A DNA stretch of 64,000 bases, taken from positions 23,723 to 87,722 of the forward strand of contig NZ_CAMFHZ010000015.1 in assembly GCF_945952435.1 (NCBI RefSeq), given 5' to 3'. This document shows, in pieces, positions 8,987-17,106 of this stretch. The DNA is from an uncultured Microbacterium sp. GTDB taxonomy: Bacteria; Actinomycetota; Actinomycetes; Actinomycetales; Microbacteriaceae. Positions within the stretch are counted from its first letter, which is position 1. Each line of letters begins with the position of its first letter. Both the position numbers and the translations under genes were made by a program. Under the pieces are notes generated by a model. That model had not been told where the DNA came from, made no database searches, and saw only the letters and a program-made list of their open reading frames with translations.

Positions 8987-9046
8987 CGATGCGCCGGGGC
9001 TGTGACGGCGTTCACCGGTCACGATCCGCGGCGTGATCGCCAGGGA

Positions 9047-9126
9047 TGCCCGGTAGATGGTTCGCGGTGGTAACCCGCCTAGGCCTGGGAGGAGTCTACG
9101 GCGGCCCTCGTGTCGTGGCAAGCAGA
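9047..9126 (-). promoter_or_regulatory. Conserved leader element A, upstream of xdhC-FAD-xdhD-mocA
   Basis: Three blocks are shared, with nearly identical spacing, with the leader of the other xanthine dehydrogenase operon (15157-15236). In minus-strand RNA order they are TCTGCTTGCCACG, GCCTAGGCGGGTT and CATCTACCGGGCA. The third and second blocks start 67 bp apart overall in both copies. In RNA, GCC-UAG pairs with CUA-(CCG)-GGC, and an inner stem GGUU/AACC closes a variable loop; a separate variable hairpin lies between blocks one and two. The first block sits just downstream of an AT-richer stretch (GAAAAT) usable as a -10. This looks like a 5' untranslated regulatory RNA, but I cannot match it to a named class. 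Confidence 0.55.
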
Positions 9127-9205
9127 TTTTCCTCATCACGGATGATAACTTCCATGATGTGGACGTGGCGGAAACGATAGCGTGATCTTTCACGAAGGAG
9201 GATCC

Positions 9206-9706
9206 ATGACCACCCCTGACCTGCGCTCCCGCCTGGACGAGATCTTCGCCGCCCGGGACCGCGCGCACATGGCGCCGACGATCGCCGCCTTCCTGGACGT
9301 GCTCGCCGAGCACCCGGACGATGCGACGGTGCTCTACGAGGTCGGAGGCTCCTACGACACCGATGGCCAGGAGGAGACCGCCCTCGGCTATTACCGCCGC
9401 GCGATGGACGCCGGTCTCGACGGGCGATGGCTGCGACAGTGCTATGTGCAGTACGGCAGCACGCTGCGCAACCTCGGGCGGCTCGACGAGAGCCTTGCGG
9501 TCTTCGACGAGGGCCTGCAGCGCTTCCCGGAGTCGGAGTCCCTCGGGATCTTCCGCGCCCTGACGCTGCATGCCGCGGGGAAGCCCAGCGCCGCACTCGG
9601 TGCCGTGCTCACCGTGATCGCCGATCGGTTCCCCACCGACGAGGTGCAGCGCTACGAGGCCGCGCTGCGCGGCAACGGCGCCTACCTCGCATCGCTCGAC
9701 GCCTAG
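9206..9706 (+). CDS. Tetratricopeptide-repeat protein (TPR_5 family)
   Basis: A 166-residue soluble helical protein. The segment LYEVGGSYDTDGQEETALGYYRRAMDAG (residues 44-71) is a TPR, followed by QYGSTLRNLGRLDESLAVFDEG and a further helical pair, FRALTLHAAGKPSAALGAVL. Such short proteins are widespread in actinobacteria and firmicutes, have no known enzymatic role and probably bind a protein partner. It has a strong Shine-Dalgarno (GAAGGAGG) 5 nt before the ATG. It stands alone, divergent from the xdhC operon and convergent with the cupin gene, so a link to purine metabolism is not implied. Confidence 0.78.
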   Translation: MTTPDLRSRLDEIFAARDRAHMAPTIAAFLDVLAEHPDDATVLYEVGGSYDTDGQEETALGYYRRAMDAGLDGRWLRQCYVQYGSTLRNLGRLDESLAVFDEGLQRFPESESLGIFRALTLHAAGKPSAALGAVLTVIADRFPTDEVQRYEAALRGNGAYLASLDA

Positions 9707-9788
9707 CGCCTGTCTGGCCGTCTACCGCGCCAACGTCCTCATCCCCACCGCCATCGCCTGGACGAAGGTTCTCGGCTCTCGTCGCCGA

Positions 9789-10154
9789 TCAATTGAGTTC
9801 GCGCAGCTCCGAGGTCAGCTCCCCGCCGGCGTCTCCGGTGTTGACGGTCCCCTTCGGCTCGAACAGGATCGCGTGCACCTCGTCGCTCGCCTTCGGACAG
9901 TGCTCCACGCCACGCGGCACGACATAAACATCGTTCGGGTTGAGGACGACGTCTCGATCACGGAGCTGGATGGTCAGCTGCCCACTCACGACCATGAACA
10001 GCTCATCCGTATCAGGATGGGTGTGCCAGACGAACTCGCCCTGCAGCTTGACCACCTTGACGTCGTAATCGTTGATGCTCGTGAGGCGATGAGGCTGCCA
10101 ATACTCACCGACCACGGAGAGGGCATCGTGCACGTTGCGGACATCGTCTGCCAT
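9789..10154 (-). CDS. Small cupin-domain protein
   Basis: The 121-residue protein is one cupin barrel. Motif 1 is WHTHPDTDELFMVVSGQL (residues 43-60), carrying the two His and the Glu of the metal site; motif 2 is NDVYVVPRGVEHCPKA with the third His. Single-domain cupins of this size have varied roles (small isomerases, dioxygenases, ligand-binding proteins), so no substrate can be assigned. The start is an ATG at 10154. It is transcribed alone, downstream of the second xdhC and on the same strand, with a hairpin between them. Confidence 0.78.
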   Translation of the reverse strand: MADDVRNVHDALSVVGEYWQPHRLTSINDYDVKVVKLQGEFVWHTHPDTDELFMVVSGQLTIQLRDRDVVLNPNDVYVVPRGVEHCPKASDEVHAILFEPKGTVNTGDAGGELTSELRELN

Positions 10155-10188
10155 GGCTCGAGGCTATCTGATCCCCTCATTCGTCAGA

Positions 10189-10213
10189 CGCGCGCTCGCC
10201 GGGCGGGAGCGCG
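10189..10213 (-). terminator. Terminator-like hairpin after the xdhABC operon
   Basis: CGCGCTC (10191-10197) and GAGCGCG (10207-10213) form a 7-bp GC stem with a 9-nt loop in the 109-bp gap between the second xdhC and the cupin gene. There is no T-run. Confidence 0.45.
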
Positions 10214-10263
10214 TGCGCCGGGCGCGCGCGTCCCGGTCGAGCTCGTCCGTGCGCTTCCGGAAG

Positions 10264-11103
10264 TCAGGAAGCGGCAGGATCCCGCGCCGCGGCTTCCTCG
10301 ATGAGCTGCAGGATCCGGGCGGCGACGCTCACGGCGATCGCCGCCGGCTGCTTACCGGAGACCTCGGGAATCCCGATGGGCGTCGTCACGCGGGAGAGGT
10401 CGGCGTCGCCCTGCCCCAGCTCCCGCAGTCGCTTGCGGAAGCGGGCCCATTTCGACGCGGATCCGATCAGGCCGATGGAGGCGATGTGCTCCGCGCGCAG
10501 CGCCTGATCGACGATCGCCAGGTCTTCGACGTGGTCGTGCGTCATGACGAGCACGTGAGCGCCGGGGGTCAGTTCGCTCAGCGTCGCCTCCGGCACGGGG
10601 GCGTGCACGACCCGGACGCGGGCGACCGCGTCGCTGAGCACGCCGATGCGCCCCGGCACGCCGACCCGCTCCTCGGTGAGCATGTCGGCGCGCGAGTCGA
10701 CCAGCACGAGGTCGAGCTCGTGCCGAGCGAGGATCCGCGCCAGTTCGAGGCCGACGTGACCCAGGCCGAAGACGGCGACGGCCGGGGTGACCCTGATCGG
10801 TTCGAGCAGCATCGTGACCTCTCCTCCGCAGCACTGCACGCCGTATTCCGTGACCGCCTTGTCGCTGAGCGTGAGCGCCAGCAGCTCGGGTTCCGCCGAT
10901 CCATGCGTGAGCATCCGTCGGGCGCGCTCGATCGCGGTCTGCTCGAGGTTCCCCCCGCCGACCGTGCCATGCACGGCATCGGGGGAGACGACCATCTTCG
11001 CGCCGCCATTGCGCGGCGCATGCCCGCGCACGGTCGCCAGTGTCACGATCACCGCGGGGATCCGCCGTGCCCGCAGATCCTGCAGCGCGTCCAGCCAGTC
11101 CAT
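10264..11103 (-). CDS. xdhC: XdhC-family Mo-cofactor maturation factor (second copy)
   Basis: A 279-residue XdhC with the classical features RGHAPRNGGAKMVVS and GTVGGGNLEQTAI in the N-terminal domain, QCCGGEVTMLLEPI (the CCGG cofactor-binding motif) near 95, then a Rossmann domain AVFGLGHVGLELARIL and HVLVMTHDHVEDLAI. It closely follows xdhB and should load sulfurated molybdenum cofactor into that enzyme. I placed the start at the ATG at 11103 (MDWLDAL). An in-frame ATG at 11130 exists, but the bases upstream of it belong to a dispersed repeat. It is only distantly similar to the first XdhC, so each operon carries a dedicated chaperone. Confidence 0.87.
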   Translation of the reverse strand: MDWLDALQDLRARRIPAVIVTLATVRGHAPRNGGAKMVVSPDAVHGTVGGGNLEQTAIERARRMLTHGSAEPELLALTLSDKAVTEYGVQCCGGEVTMLLEPIRVTPAVAVFGLGHVGLELARILARHELDLVLVDSRADMLTEERVGVPGRIGVLSDAVARVRVVHAPVPEATLSELTPGAHVLVMTHDHVEDLAIVDQALRAEHIASIGLIGSASKWARFRKRLRELGQGDADLSRVTTPIGIPEVSGKQPAAIAVSVAARILQLIEEAAARDPAAS

Positions 11104-11141
11104 CGTCAGCCCCGGGCGCGCAGGGTGCATCGGGCGAGGGT

Positions 11142-11188
11142 GTTTCGTCTCGGTCGCCGGGTGGCGTCCTCGCTCAACGTCCGGGTGG
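11142..11188 (+). repeat. Degenerate copy of the dispersed repeat at 35.7-36.0 kb
   Basis: The segment starting GTTTCGTCTCGGTCGCCGG and running through TCGCTCAACG to GGGTGG matches most positions of the arm of the 110-bp tandem repeat at 35793-35840 in the same orientation. It fills the gap between xdhB and the second xdhC, so the element is dispersed rather than purely tandem. Confidence 0.7.
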
Positions 11189-11197
11189 GGGCGCGCA

Positions 11198-13594
11198 TCA
11201 GTCGCCCGCGGTGGTGACGAGGGTGCGCTCCGCGCGCGGCGCCGGATCGGCCGACGCCTCCGCCGCCGTCGCGTCCTGCGCGGCGCGCACGGCCCAGAAC
11301 ACCGCCTCGGGCGTCGCCGGCGAGGCGAGGTCGACGGAGTGCCCTCTCGGTCCGAAGGCGCCCACGGCGTCGCGCAGCGCCTCGCGAGCGCTGAAGGCGA
11401 GCATGAACGGAGGCTCGCCGACGGCCTTGGAGCCGTACACGGCGCCCTCCTCGCGCGCGTTGCGGAACAGCCGCACGTGGAACTCCTCCGGCATCTCCGA
11501 GAAGCTCGGCAGCTTGTACGTCGACGCCGACTGGGTCTGCAACCGCCCGCGATGCGGGCCGTCCGTCTCGTCCCAGCGCAGTTCCTCCAGGGTGAGCCAG
11601 CCCACGCCCTGCACGTACGCGCCCTCGATCTGGCCGATGTCGAGCATCGGCGACAGGGAGTCGCCCACGTCGTGGATGATGTCGACGCGGCGCACGCGGT
11701 AGGCGCCGGTGAACTCGTCGACCTCGACCTCCGTGGCCGCCGCGCCGTAGGCGAAGTACTTGAACGGCGACCCCTGCATGATCTCCGGGTTCCAGTGCAG
11801 ACCCTCGGTGCGGTAGTAGCCCGCGGCGAACAGCTGCACGCGCTGGAAGTACGCGGCCTTCACGACCTCCGCGAACGACACCTTCTTGACGGGTGCGCCG
11901 AGCGCCGTGACGAAACCTCCCCCGAAGCGCACATCCCGCTCGTCGACGTCGAGCATGCGCCCTGCGACCTTCGCGAGACGATCGCGGATCTGCTCGCACG
12001 CGTTCTTCACGGCGCCTCCGTTGAGGTCGGCGCCTGAGGAGGCCGCGGTCGCCGAGGTGTTCGGGACCTTGTCGGTGCGGGTCGGTGCGAGGCGCACGCT
12101 GTGCAGCTCCACGCCGAGCGCGGTCGCCGCGACCTGCAGCATCTTCGTGTGCAGGCCCTGGCCCATCTCGGTGCCGCCGTGGTTGACGAGGATCGATCCG
12201 TCCTTGTAGACGTGCACCAGGGCACCCGCCTGGTTGAACGCGGCGAAGTTGAACGAGATGCCGAACTTGATCGGCGTCATCGACAGGGCCCGCTTGACGT
12301 GCGGGCTGGTCCGGTTGAACGCGGCGATCTCCTCGCGGCGCGACGCCACGGAGGCCTCCTCGGACAGCTGTCCCCAGATCGTCTCCAGGCGGTCCGCGTC
12401 CTTCACGGTCTGGCCGTAGGGCGTCGTCTGGCCGGGCTGGTAGAAGTTGCGGCGGCGCAGATCCAGCGGGTCGATCCCGAGCTGCGGTGCGACGCGACCC
12501 AGGATGTCCTCGATGAGGAACACGCCCTGCGGGCCGCCGAAGCCGCGGTAGGCGGTGTTGGACTGCTTGTTCGTCTTGACGATCCGCCCGTGGGCGCGCA
12601 CGTTCGGGATCCAGTACGAGTTGTCGAGATGGCAGAGCGCCCGCCCGAGCACGGGCTCGGACAGGTCGATCGACCAGCCGCCGTCGCAGGTCAGCGTGGC
12701 GTCGAGGGCCTGCAGCAGGCCGTCCTCGTCGAAGCCGACCTTCCAGGAGATGTGGAACGGGTGCCGCTTGCCCGTCATCGTGATGTCCTGGGTGCGGTTC
12801 AGGCGCAGTCGCACCGGACGTCCGGTGAGCTTGGCGCCGAGCGCGGCGATCGCGGCGAATCCGTGCGGCTGCATCTCCTTGCCGCCGAACCCGCCGCCCA
12901 TGCGCAGGCACTGCACGGTCACCTCGTGCGCGTGGATCCCGAGGACGTGCGAGACGAGATCCTGGGTCTCCGTGGGGTGCTGGGTGGAGCACTGGATGAA
13001 GTACTGGCCCTCGGAGTCACGCACCGCGAACGACGCGTGCGTCTCGAGGTAGAAGTGCTCCTGACCGCCGAACTCGGTGACGCCCTCGAAGACGTGCGCG
13101 GATCCCGCGAGTCCCGCGTCGGCGTCGCCGCGCTCGACGGTGCGGGGCGTGCCCTGGAACGATCCGGCGTCGACCGCGTCCTGCACGGTGACGAGGGAGG
13201 GCAGCGGCTCGTACTCGACCGTCACGCGCTCGGCGCCGAGTCGCGCGGCCTCCTGCGTCTCGCCGAGCACCCAGACCAGGGCGTGGCCGTAGAACATGGC
13301 CTCGCTCGGGAACAGCGGCTCGTCGTTGCGGATGCCCGCATCGTTGAGGCCGGGCACGTCGTCGGCGGTGAGGACGCGCACCACGCCGGGGACGTCGTAG
13401 GCGCCCGAGACGTCGATCGTGACCTTGGCATGCGCGTTCGTGGACTGCACAGGCCACGCGGTCAGCACGCCCGCGGTCTGCTCCGCGAGGTCGTCGGTGT
13501 ACATCGCGGCGCCCGTGACGTGCAGGGCGGCGCTCTCGTGGGCGGCCCGCAGGCCGACGACGGGGTTCTCCGGGCGGTCGGCGAGAGTGCTCAT
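11198..13594 (-). CDS. xdhB: Xanthine dehydrogenase molybdopterin-binding subunit
   Basis: The 798-residue protein is a full-length XdhB. Key motifs are GGQEHFYLETH near residue 175, MGGGFGGKE near 235, AYRGFGGPQG near 345, GTEMGQGLHTKMLQ near 475, and GSKAVGEPP near 720 containing the catalytic Glu. This subunit hydroxylates hypoxanthine or xanthine at the molybdenum centre and gives urate. Its ATG overlaps the xdhA stop and has a very strong Shine-Dalgarno (GAAGGAGGTG). The last 40 residues are Ala-rich and probably disordered. Order xdhA-xdhB-xdhC is the classical bacterial one. Confidence 0.94.
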   Translation of the reverse strand: MSTLADRPENPVVGLRAAHESAALHVTGAAMYTDDLAEQTAGVLTAWPVQSTNAHAKVTIDVSGAYDVPGVVRVLTADDVPGLNDAGIRNDEPLFPSEAMFYGHALVWVLGETQEAARLGAERVTVEYEPLPSLVTVQDAVDAGSFQGTPRTVERGDADAGLAGSAHVFEGVTEFGGQEHFYLETHASFAVRDSEGQYFIQCSTQHPTETQDLVSHVLGIHAHEVTVQCLRMGGGFGGKEMQPHGFAAIAALGAKLTGRPVRLRLNRTQDITMTGKRHPFHISWKVGFDEDGLLQALDATLTCDGGWSIDLSEPVLGRALCHLDNSYWIPNVRAHGRIVKTNKQSNTAYRGFGGPQGVFLIEDILGRVAPQLGIDPLDLRRRNFYQPGQTTPYGQTVKDADRLETIWGQLSEEASVASRREEIAAFNRTSPHVKRALSMTPIKFGISFNFAAFNQAGALVHVYKDGSILVNHGGTEMGQGLHTKMLQVAATALGVELHSVRLAPTRTDKVPNTSATAASSGADLNGGAVKNACEQIRDRLAKVAGRMLDVDERDVRFGGGFVTALGAPVKKVSFAEVVKAAYFQRVQLFAAGYYRTEGLHWNPEIMQGSPFKYFAYGAAATEVEVDEFTGAYRVRRVDIIHDVGDSLSPMLDIGQIEGAYVQGVGWLTLEELRWDETDGPHRGRLQTQSASTYKLPSFSEMPEEFHVRLFRNAREEGAVYGSKAVGEPPFMLAFSAREALRDAVGAFGPRGHSVDLASPATPEAVFWAVRAAQDATAAEASADPAPRAERTLVTTAGD

Positions 13595-15066
13595 GCCGAC
13601 ACCTCCTTCGATGCGAGAGTGGTCTGGCTGTAGAGCTTGAGCAGTGCGGTGCCGAGCATGTGCGAGCGGTACGCGCTGCTGGCGCGGTGGTCCGACATCG
13701 GCGTGCCCTCGCCGCGGAGCACCTCGGAGGCCGCCTTCACCGTGGCGACGTCCCAGGGCTTGCCGACCAGGGCCTCCTCGGTGGCGCGGGCACGCAGCGG
13801 GGTCGCGGCGACGCCGCCCAGGCCGATCGTCGCGCCGGTCACGACGCCGCCGGAGATGTCGAGCGCGAACGCGACCGCGACGCTGGAGATGTCGTCGAAA
13901 CGGCGCTTCGCGATCTTGTGGAAAGCGGTCGTGGTCGCGAGCGACAGCGGGATCCGCACGGCCTTGATGAGCTCGTCGGGGCGCTTGACGGTCTGCCGAT
14001 AGCCGGTGAAGTACTCGGCCAGGTCGACCTCGCGCTCACCGTCGACCGAGGCGAGGACGACCCGCGCGCGCAAGGCCAGCAGTGCGGGCGGGGTGTCGCC
14101 GATCGGGGATCCGGTGCCGAGGTTGCCGCCGAACGTGGCGCGGTTGCGGATCAGCCGGGAGGCGAACTGCGGGAGGAGCTGCGCGAGCAGCGGGATCCGG
14201 CCGTCCAGTCTCCTCTCGACCTCGGACAACGGCAGTGCGGCGCCGATCTCGACGACGTCCTCGCCGATCGTCAGGGTGCGCAGCTCCGGCAGCTGCTCGA
14301 TCGCAACGACAAGCGGGGCGCGACGGCCGCGGATGTTCACCTCGACCCCCCAGTCGGTGGATCCGGCGACGAGCAGCGCGGCCTCCTCGTCGTGCAGGAT
14401 CCGCAGGGCGTCGGCCAGCGTCGCGGGGCGCACGAACCGAGCGCCGTCGACCGTGGCGTCCGTCGCGACGGTCGACGGAGCGGGACGGTCGAGCCGCTGC
14501 CGCAGAGGGTCGTCGGCCTCGGGCGAGCCGAGCGTGTAGGCGGCGTCGCGGATCGGGCGGTAGCCGGTGCAGCGGCAGAGGTTGCCACTCAGGGCATGCA
14601 GATCGAAGCCGTTCGGGCCGTGCTCGGGGTCGTGCACGGGGCACGCGACGGATTCGTCGTGCGCATCGGCGTCCGCCGCGGTGCGGTCGGCGCGGTAGTA
14701 CTCCCCGGCCATGCTGCATGCGAAGCCGGGGGTGCAGTAGCCGCACTGGGATCCGCCGGCCTCTGCGAGCTTCTCCTGCACCGGGTGCAGATCGTCCGGC
14801 GAGCCGAGGCCCTCCGCGGTCACGATCTCCTGGCCGTCGAGCGCGTACACCGGCACGAGGCACGCGTTGACCGGAGTCCAGGCGGTGCCGCCGTCCGGGG
14901 TCGGCGTCGCGAGAAGCATCGCGCACGCCCCGCACTCGCCTTCGGCGCACCCCTCCTTGCTGCCGGAGAGCCCGCTGTCGCGGAGCCAGTCCAGCGCCGT
15001 CGCATGCGCAGGCGTGCCTGCGAGCGGACGGCTGTTCCCGTTCACGGTGACGGCGGTGTCGGCCAT
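13591..15066 (-). CDS. xdhA: Xanthine dehydrogenase iron-sulfur/FAD subunit
   Basis: A 491-residue XdhA combining two [2Fe-2S] clusters and an FAD domain. C40, C45 and C48 (GCAEGECGAC) bind the first cluster; QCGYCTPGF and LCRCTGYRP bind the second. Between the two cysteine pairs is an extra acidic, His-containing loop of about 30 residues, larger than in many relatives and containing one more Cys. The FAD domain spans about 195-480, with LLVAGSTDWGVEV and ATFGGNLGTGSPIGD. It passes electrons from XdhB to NAD+. First gene of the xdhABC operon; Shine-Dalgarno GAGGAG before the ATG at 15066. Confidence 0.93.
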   Translation of the reverse strand: MADTAVTVNGNSRPLAGTPAHATALDWLRDSGLSGSKEGCAEGECGACAMLLATPTPDGGTAWTPVNACLVPVYALDGQEIVTAEGLGSPDDLHPVQEKLAEAGGSQCGYCTPGFACSMAGEYYRADRTAADADAHDESVACPVHDPEHGPNGFDLHALSGNLCRCTGYRPIRDAAYTLGSPEADDPLRQRLDRPAPSTVATDATVDGARFVRPATLADALRILHDEEAALLVAGSTDWGVEVNIRGRRAPLVVAIEQLPELRTLTIGEDVVEIGAALPLSEVERRLDGRIPLLAQLLPQFASRLIRNRATFGGNLGTGSPIGDTPPALLALRARVVLASVDGEREVDLAEYFTGYRQTVKRPDELIKAVRIPLSLATTTAFHKIAKRRFDDISSVAVAFALDISGGVVTGATIGLGGVAATPLRARATEEALVGKPWDVATVKAASEVLRGEGTPMSDHRASSAYRSHMLGTALLKLYSQTTLASKEVSA

Positions 15067-15156
15067 TGGTTCTCCTCGCGCCAGGTGGGGCGATGCGTGG
15101 AGGCCAGAAGGGTAGTCGGGACCCGGAGCATGAGCCTCGGCGGCATCGCCGTGGTC

Positions 15157-15236
15157 TGCCCGGTAGATGATCCGTTTCCGAACCCGCCTAGGCGTGCCGA
15201 CAGCCTAACCCGGGCTGCACGGACGTGGCAAGCAGA
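15157..15236 (-). promoter_or_regulatory. Conserved leader element B, upstream of xdhABC
   Basis: Second copy of the element at 9047-9126, with the same three blocks and spacing. On the minus strand a TTAGAAT -10-like sequence (15237-15243) directly precedes the first block, so transcription would begin at or near the element. The RNA can form a hairpin CGUGC-AGCC...GGCU-GUCG-GCACG between blocks one and two. The conserved GCCUAG/CUACCGGGC stem has an apical stem containing a GAAA loop. The apical sequence differs from copy A but still pairs, which is weak covariation evidence. The first block UCUGC can also pair with GCAGA at the end. Confidence 0.55.
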
Positions 15237-15249
15237 ATTCTAAGAGACG

Positions 15250-15276
15250 GATTTCCACATCCGCTGGGCGGAAATC
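15250..15276. promoter_or_regulatory. Inverted repeat operator candidate upstream of xdhA
   Basis: GATTTCC (15250-15256) and GGAAATC (15270-15276) are a perfect 7-bp inverted repeat with a 13-bp spacer, just upstream of the -10-like TTAGAAT. The left half continues TTTCCACATC; a related TTTTCCTCATC (9127-9137) lies at the same place upstream of the other operon, suggesting one shared regulator, possibly the neighbouring IclR-type protein. Confidence 0.45.
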
Positions 15277-15309
15277 AAAAAGCGGCCTCGTCGCCGCGCG
15301 ATGTGGTGC

Positions 15310-16062
15310 TCACGCGGCGGCGGCGGCCGAGATCTCCGCGGCGATCTCGTGCAGGACCGGCACGGCGCGATCCGCGAGCCCCTCGTCCGCTCGCGACATC
15401 GGCAGCGAGATCGAGAGCGCCGTGGGCGTCGGCATCCGCGGGACGATCACGGCGTAGCAACGCACCCCGACCTCGTGCTCGCCGTCGTCGATCGCGTGAC
15501 CGCGCTCGCGCGTGCGCTCGAGCTATGCAAGCAGCTCGTCGAGCGCCGTGATGCTCCGCGGCGTCGAGGCGGGAAGACCCGTGCGGGCGGCGAGCGCACG
15601 CACCTGCTGCTCGGGCAGCTCCGCGAGCAAGGCCTTTCCGACCGCGGTCGAGTGCAGCTGCGCCCGTCCGCCCACCTCCGTGAACATGCGCATGGCGTGG
15701 GGCGACGGCGCCTGGGAGACGTACACGACCCGGTCGTCGTCGAGCGTCGCAAGGTTGGCGGTCTCTCCGAGGCGGTGCACGAGGTCCTTCAGCTGGGGCA
15801 TCGCGATCGCGCCGAACTGACGGTTGGCGATCTCGCCGAGCCGCACGAGGCGCGGGCCGAGCGCGTAGCGCCGATCCGACAGCTGTCGCACGGCGCCGCA
15901 CTCGATGAGCGTCTGCAGCAGCCGGTGCGTCGTCGTCAGCGGGAGCCCGGCCTGCGCCGAGATCTCGCTGATCGTGAGCAGGCCGCCGGCTCCGGCGACG
16001 AGCTCGAGCAGCTCGAAGACCCGCGTCACGGACTGCACGGTGGTGGGTGCCTTGGCGGCCAT
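15310..16062 (-). pseudogene. IclR-family regulator interrupted by an in-frame TAG
   Basis: Reading from the ATG at 16062 gives an IclR protein: helix-turn-helix with LTISEISAQAGLPLTTTHRLL (residues 29-49), then effector-domain motifs ALGPRLVRLG and HSTAVGKALLAELP. Codon 180 is TAG (15523-15525). The same frame continues for 70 more codons of unmistakable IclR C-terminus (LERTRERGHAIDDGEHEVG, then VRCYAVIVP) to a TGA at 15310. The intact protein would be about 250 residues, normal for the family. Restoring Gln needs one C-to-T change (CAG to TAG). The truncated 179-residue product keeps the DNA-binding domain but loses most of the effector pocket. Location beside xdhABC suggests it controlled purine oxidation. 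A sequencing error is possible. The Shine-Dalgarno AAAGGG precedes the start. Confidence 0.75.
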
Positions 16063-16074
16063 CGCGACCCTTTC

Positions 16075-16098
16075 GATGCGGAGGAGCACATCCGCATC
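16075..16098. promoter_or_regulatory. Inverted repeat in the iclR leader (autoregulatory operator candidate)
   Basis: GATGCGGA (16075-16082) and TCCGCATC (16091-16098) are a perfect 8-bp inverted repeat with an 8-bp spacer, 12 bp upstream of the regulator start. IclR proteins usually bind such dyads and repress their own genes. Confidence 0.5.
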
Positions 16099-16106
16099 GT
16101 GGAAGC

Positions 16107-16135
16107 GCGGATGAGGGGCAGGCTATCCCATCCGC
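16107..16135 (-). terminator. Hairpin after the epimerase gene
   Basis: GCGGATG (16107-16113) and CATCCGC (16129-16135) form a 7-bp stem in the short gap between the epimerase stop and the IclR start. It may be a terminator or part of the iclR promoter region; both genes are on the minus strand. Confidence 0.35.
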
Positions 16136-16142
16136 CCCGCGG

Positions 16143-17044
16143 TCACACGGTCAGCGACACGCCCCACTGCGCGCTCCAGCTCTCGCCCGGCCCCAGGCGG
16201 CGCAGCCCCCGCCCCGAGTTGAAGGCCTCCGCCGGTGCCGACATCGGTTCGAGCGCCACGACGAGCGGCCGGCCCGGGTACTTGTCGTTCGTGAAGGCCT
16301 GCACGTAGTCCAGACCCGGACCCTGCCACAGGGTAGCGGTGCGTCCGTCCGGCGCGGCGAGCGTGCTGCGCACCCGGCCGTCGGCATCCCGACGCAGGGT
16401 GGCGAAGCCCGTGTCGAGCGCCAGGTCGCCGAGCCGTCTCGGCATGCGCAGATCGGTGCCGCCCGCGACGGGGGACTCGCCGACCGGGAGCATGCGATCG
16501 TCGGTCTCGAAGAACGTCTCGGCGGGGATCCGCAGCCGCAGCTCGCTCGGATCCGCATCCCCGATCGTGAGGTAGGGATGGGCGCCCAGCGCGACCGGGG
16601 CCGGAGTGGCCGAACGGTTGGCGATCACGTGCTCGACCTCGATGCCGTCGGCGGTGAGCGTGTATCGGACCGACGTCTCGAGCAGATACGGGTACCCCGT
16701 CTGCGGCACGACGTCGGCGCGCAGCAGCACCGAATCCGCCGTCCGCTCCGCGATCTCGTAGGCCGTGAAACGCAGGAGGCCGTGACTCGCGTTGCGCAGC
16801 TTCGGCTCGGTGATCGCCAGCGCGCGGGTCTCGTCCCCGTCGATCCAGATGCCGTCGCGGATCCGGTTCGGCCACGGCACCAGCACGACCCCGGAGGCGC
16901 CGGGAGCCGGCTGGTCCTCCGGATAGGGGGGACCACGACCGTCCCGCCGACGACGAGATGGCGCAGTGCGGCGCCGACCTGGGAGATCTGCGCGTGGACG
17001 CCGTGGGCGTCGAGGACGACCTGTGTGCCGGTGGGAGTGGTCAT
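16143..17044 (-). pseudogene. Aldose-1-epimerase-like gene with a one-base frameshift
   Basis: The N-terminus starts at the ATG at 17044 (MTTPTGTQVVLDAHGVHAQI) and reads in one frame to VVVPP. The rest (YPEDQPAPG, then VLVPWPNRIRDG to WGVSLTV) is in the next frame. The switch is at a run of six C on the coding strand (G-run at 16926-16931): seven C would restore a continuous 300-residue protein. The C-terminal part has the epimerase hallmarks HGLLRF, LGAHPYL with the catalytic His, and ALEPMSAPAEAFNSG with the catalytic Glu. It would interconvert sugar anomers (galactose mutarotase family). Homopolymer position makes a sequencing error as likely as a real mutation. Confidence 0.75.
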
Positions 17045-17106
17045 GCGGCCATCGTAGGACGGTGGCAGGTCGCGCGCGGCCGTGCGTCGTCCGGGATCCG
17101 GAGAGG

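Noticed and set aside
9206..9706. TPR gene as part of the purine regulon
   Set aside because: It has its own Shine-Dalgarno and is transcribed away from the xdh operon. The conserved leader blocks are shared only on the xdh side.
15523..15525. TAG as programmed readthrough or pyrrolysine codon in the IclR gene
   Set aside because: No pyrrolysine machinery or readthrough context is visible, and an ordinary nonsense mutation or read error explains it better.
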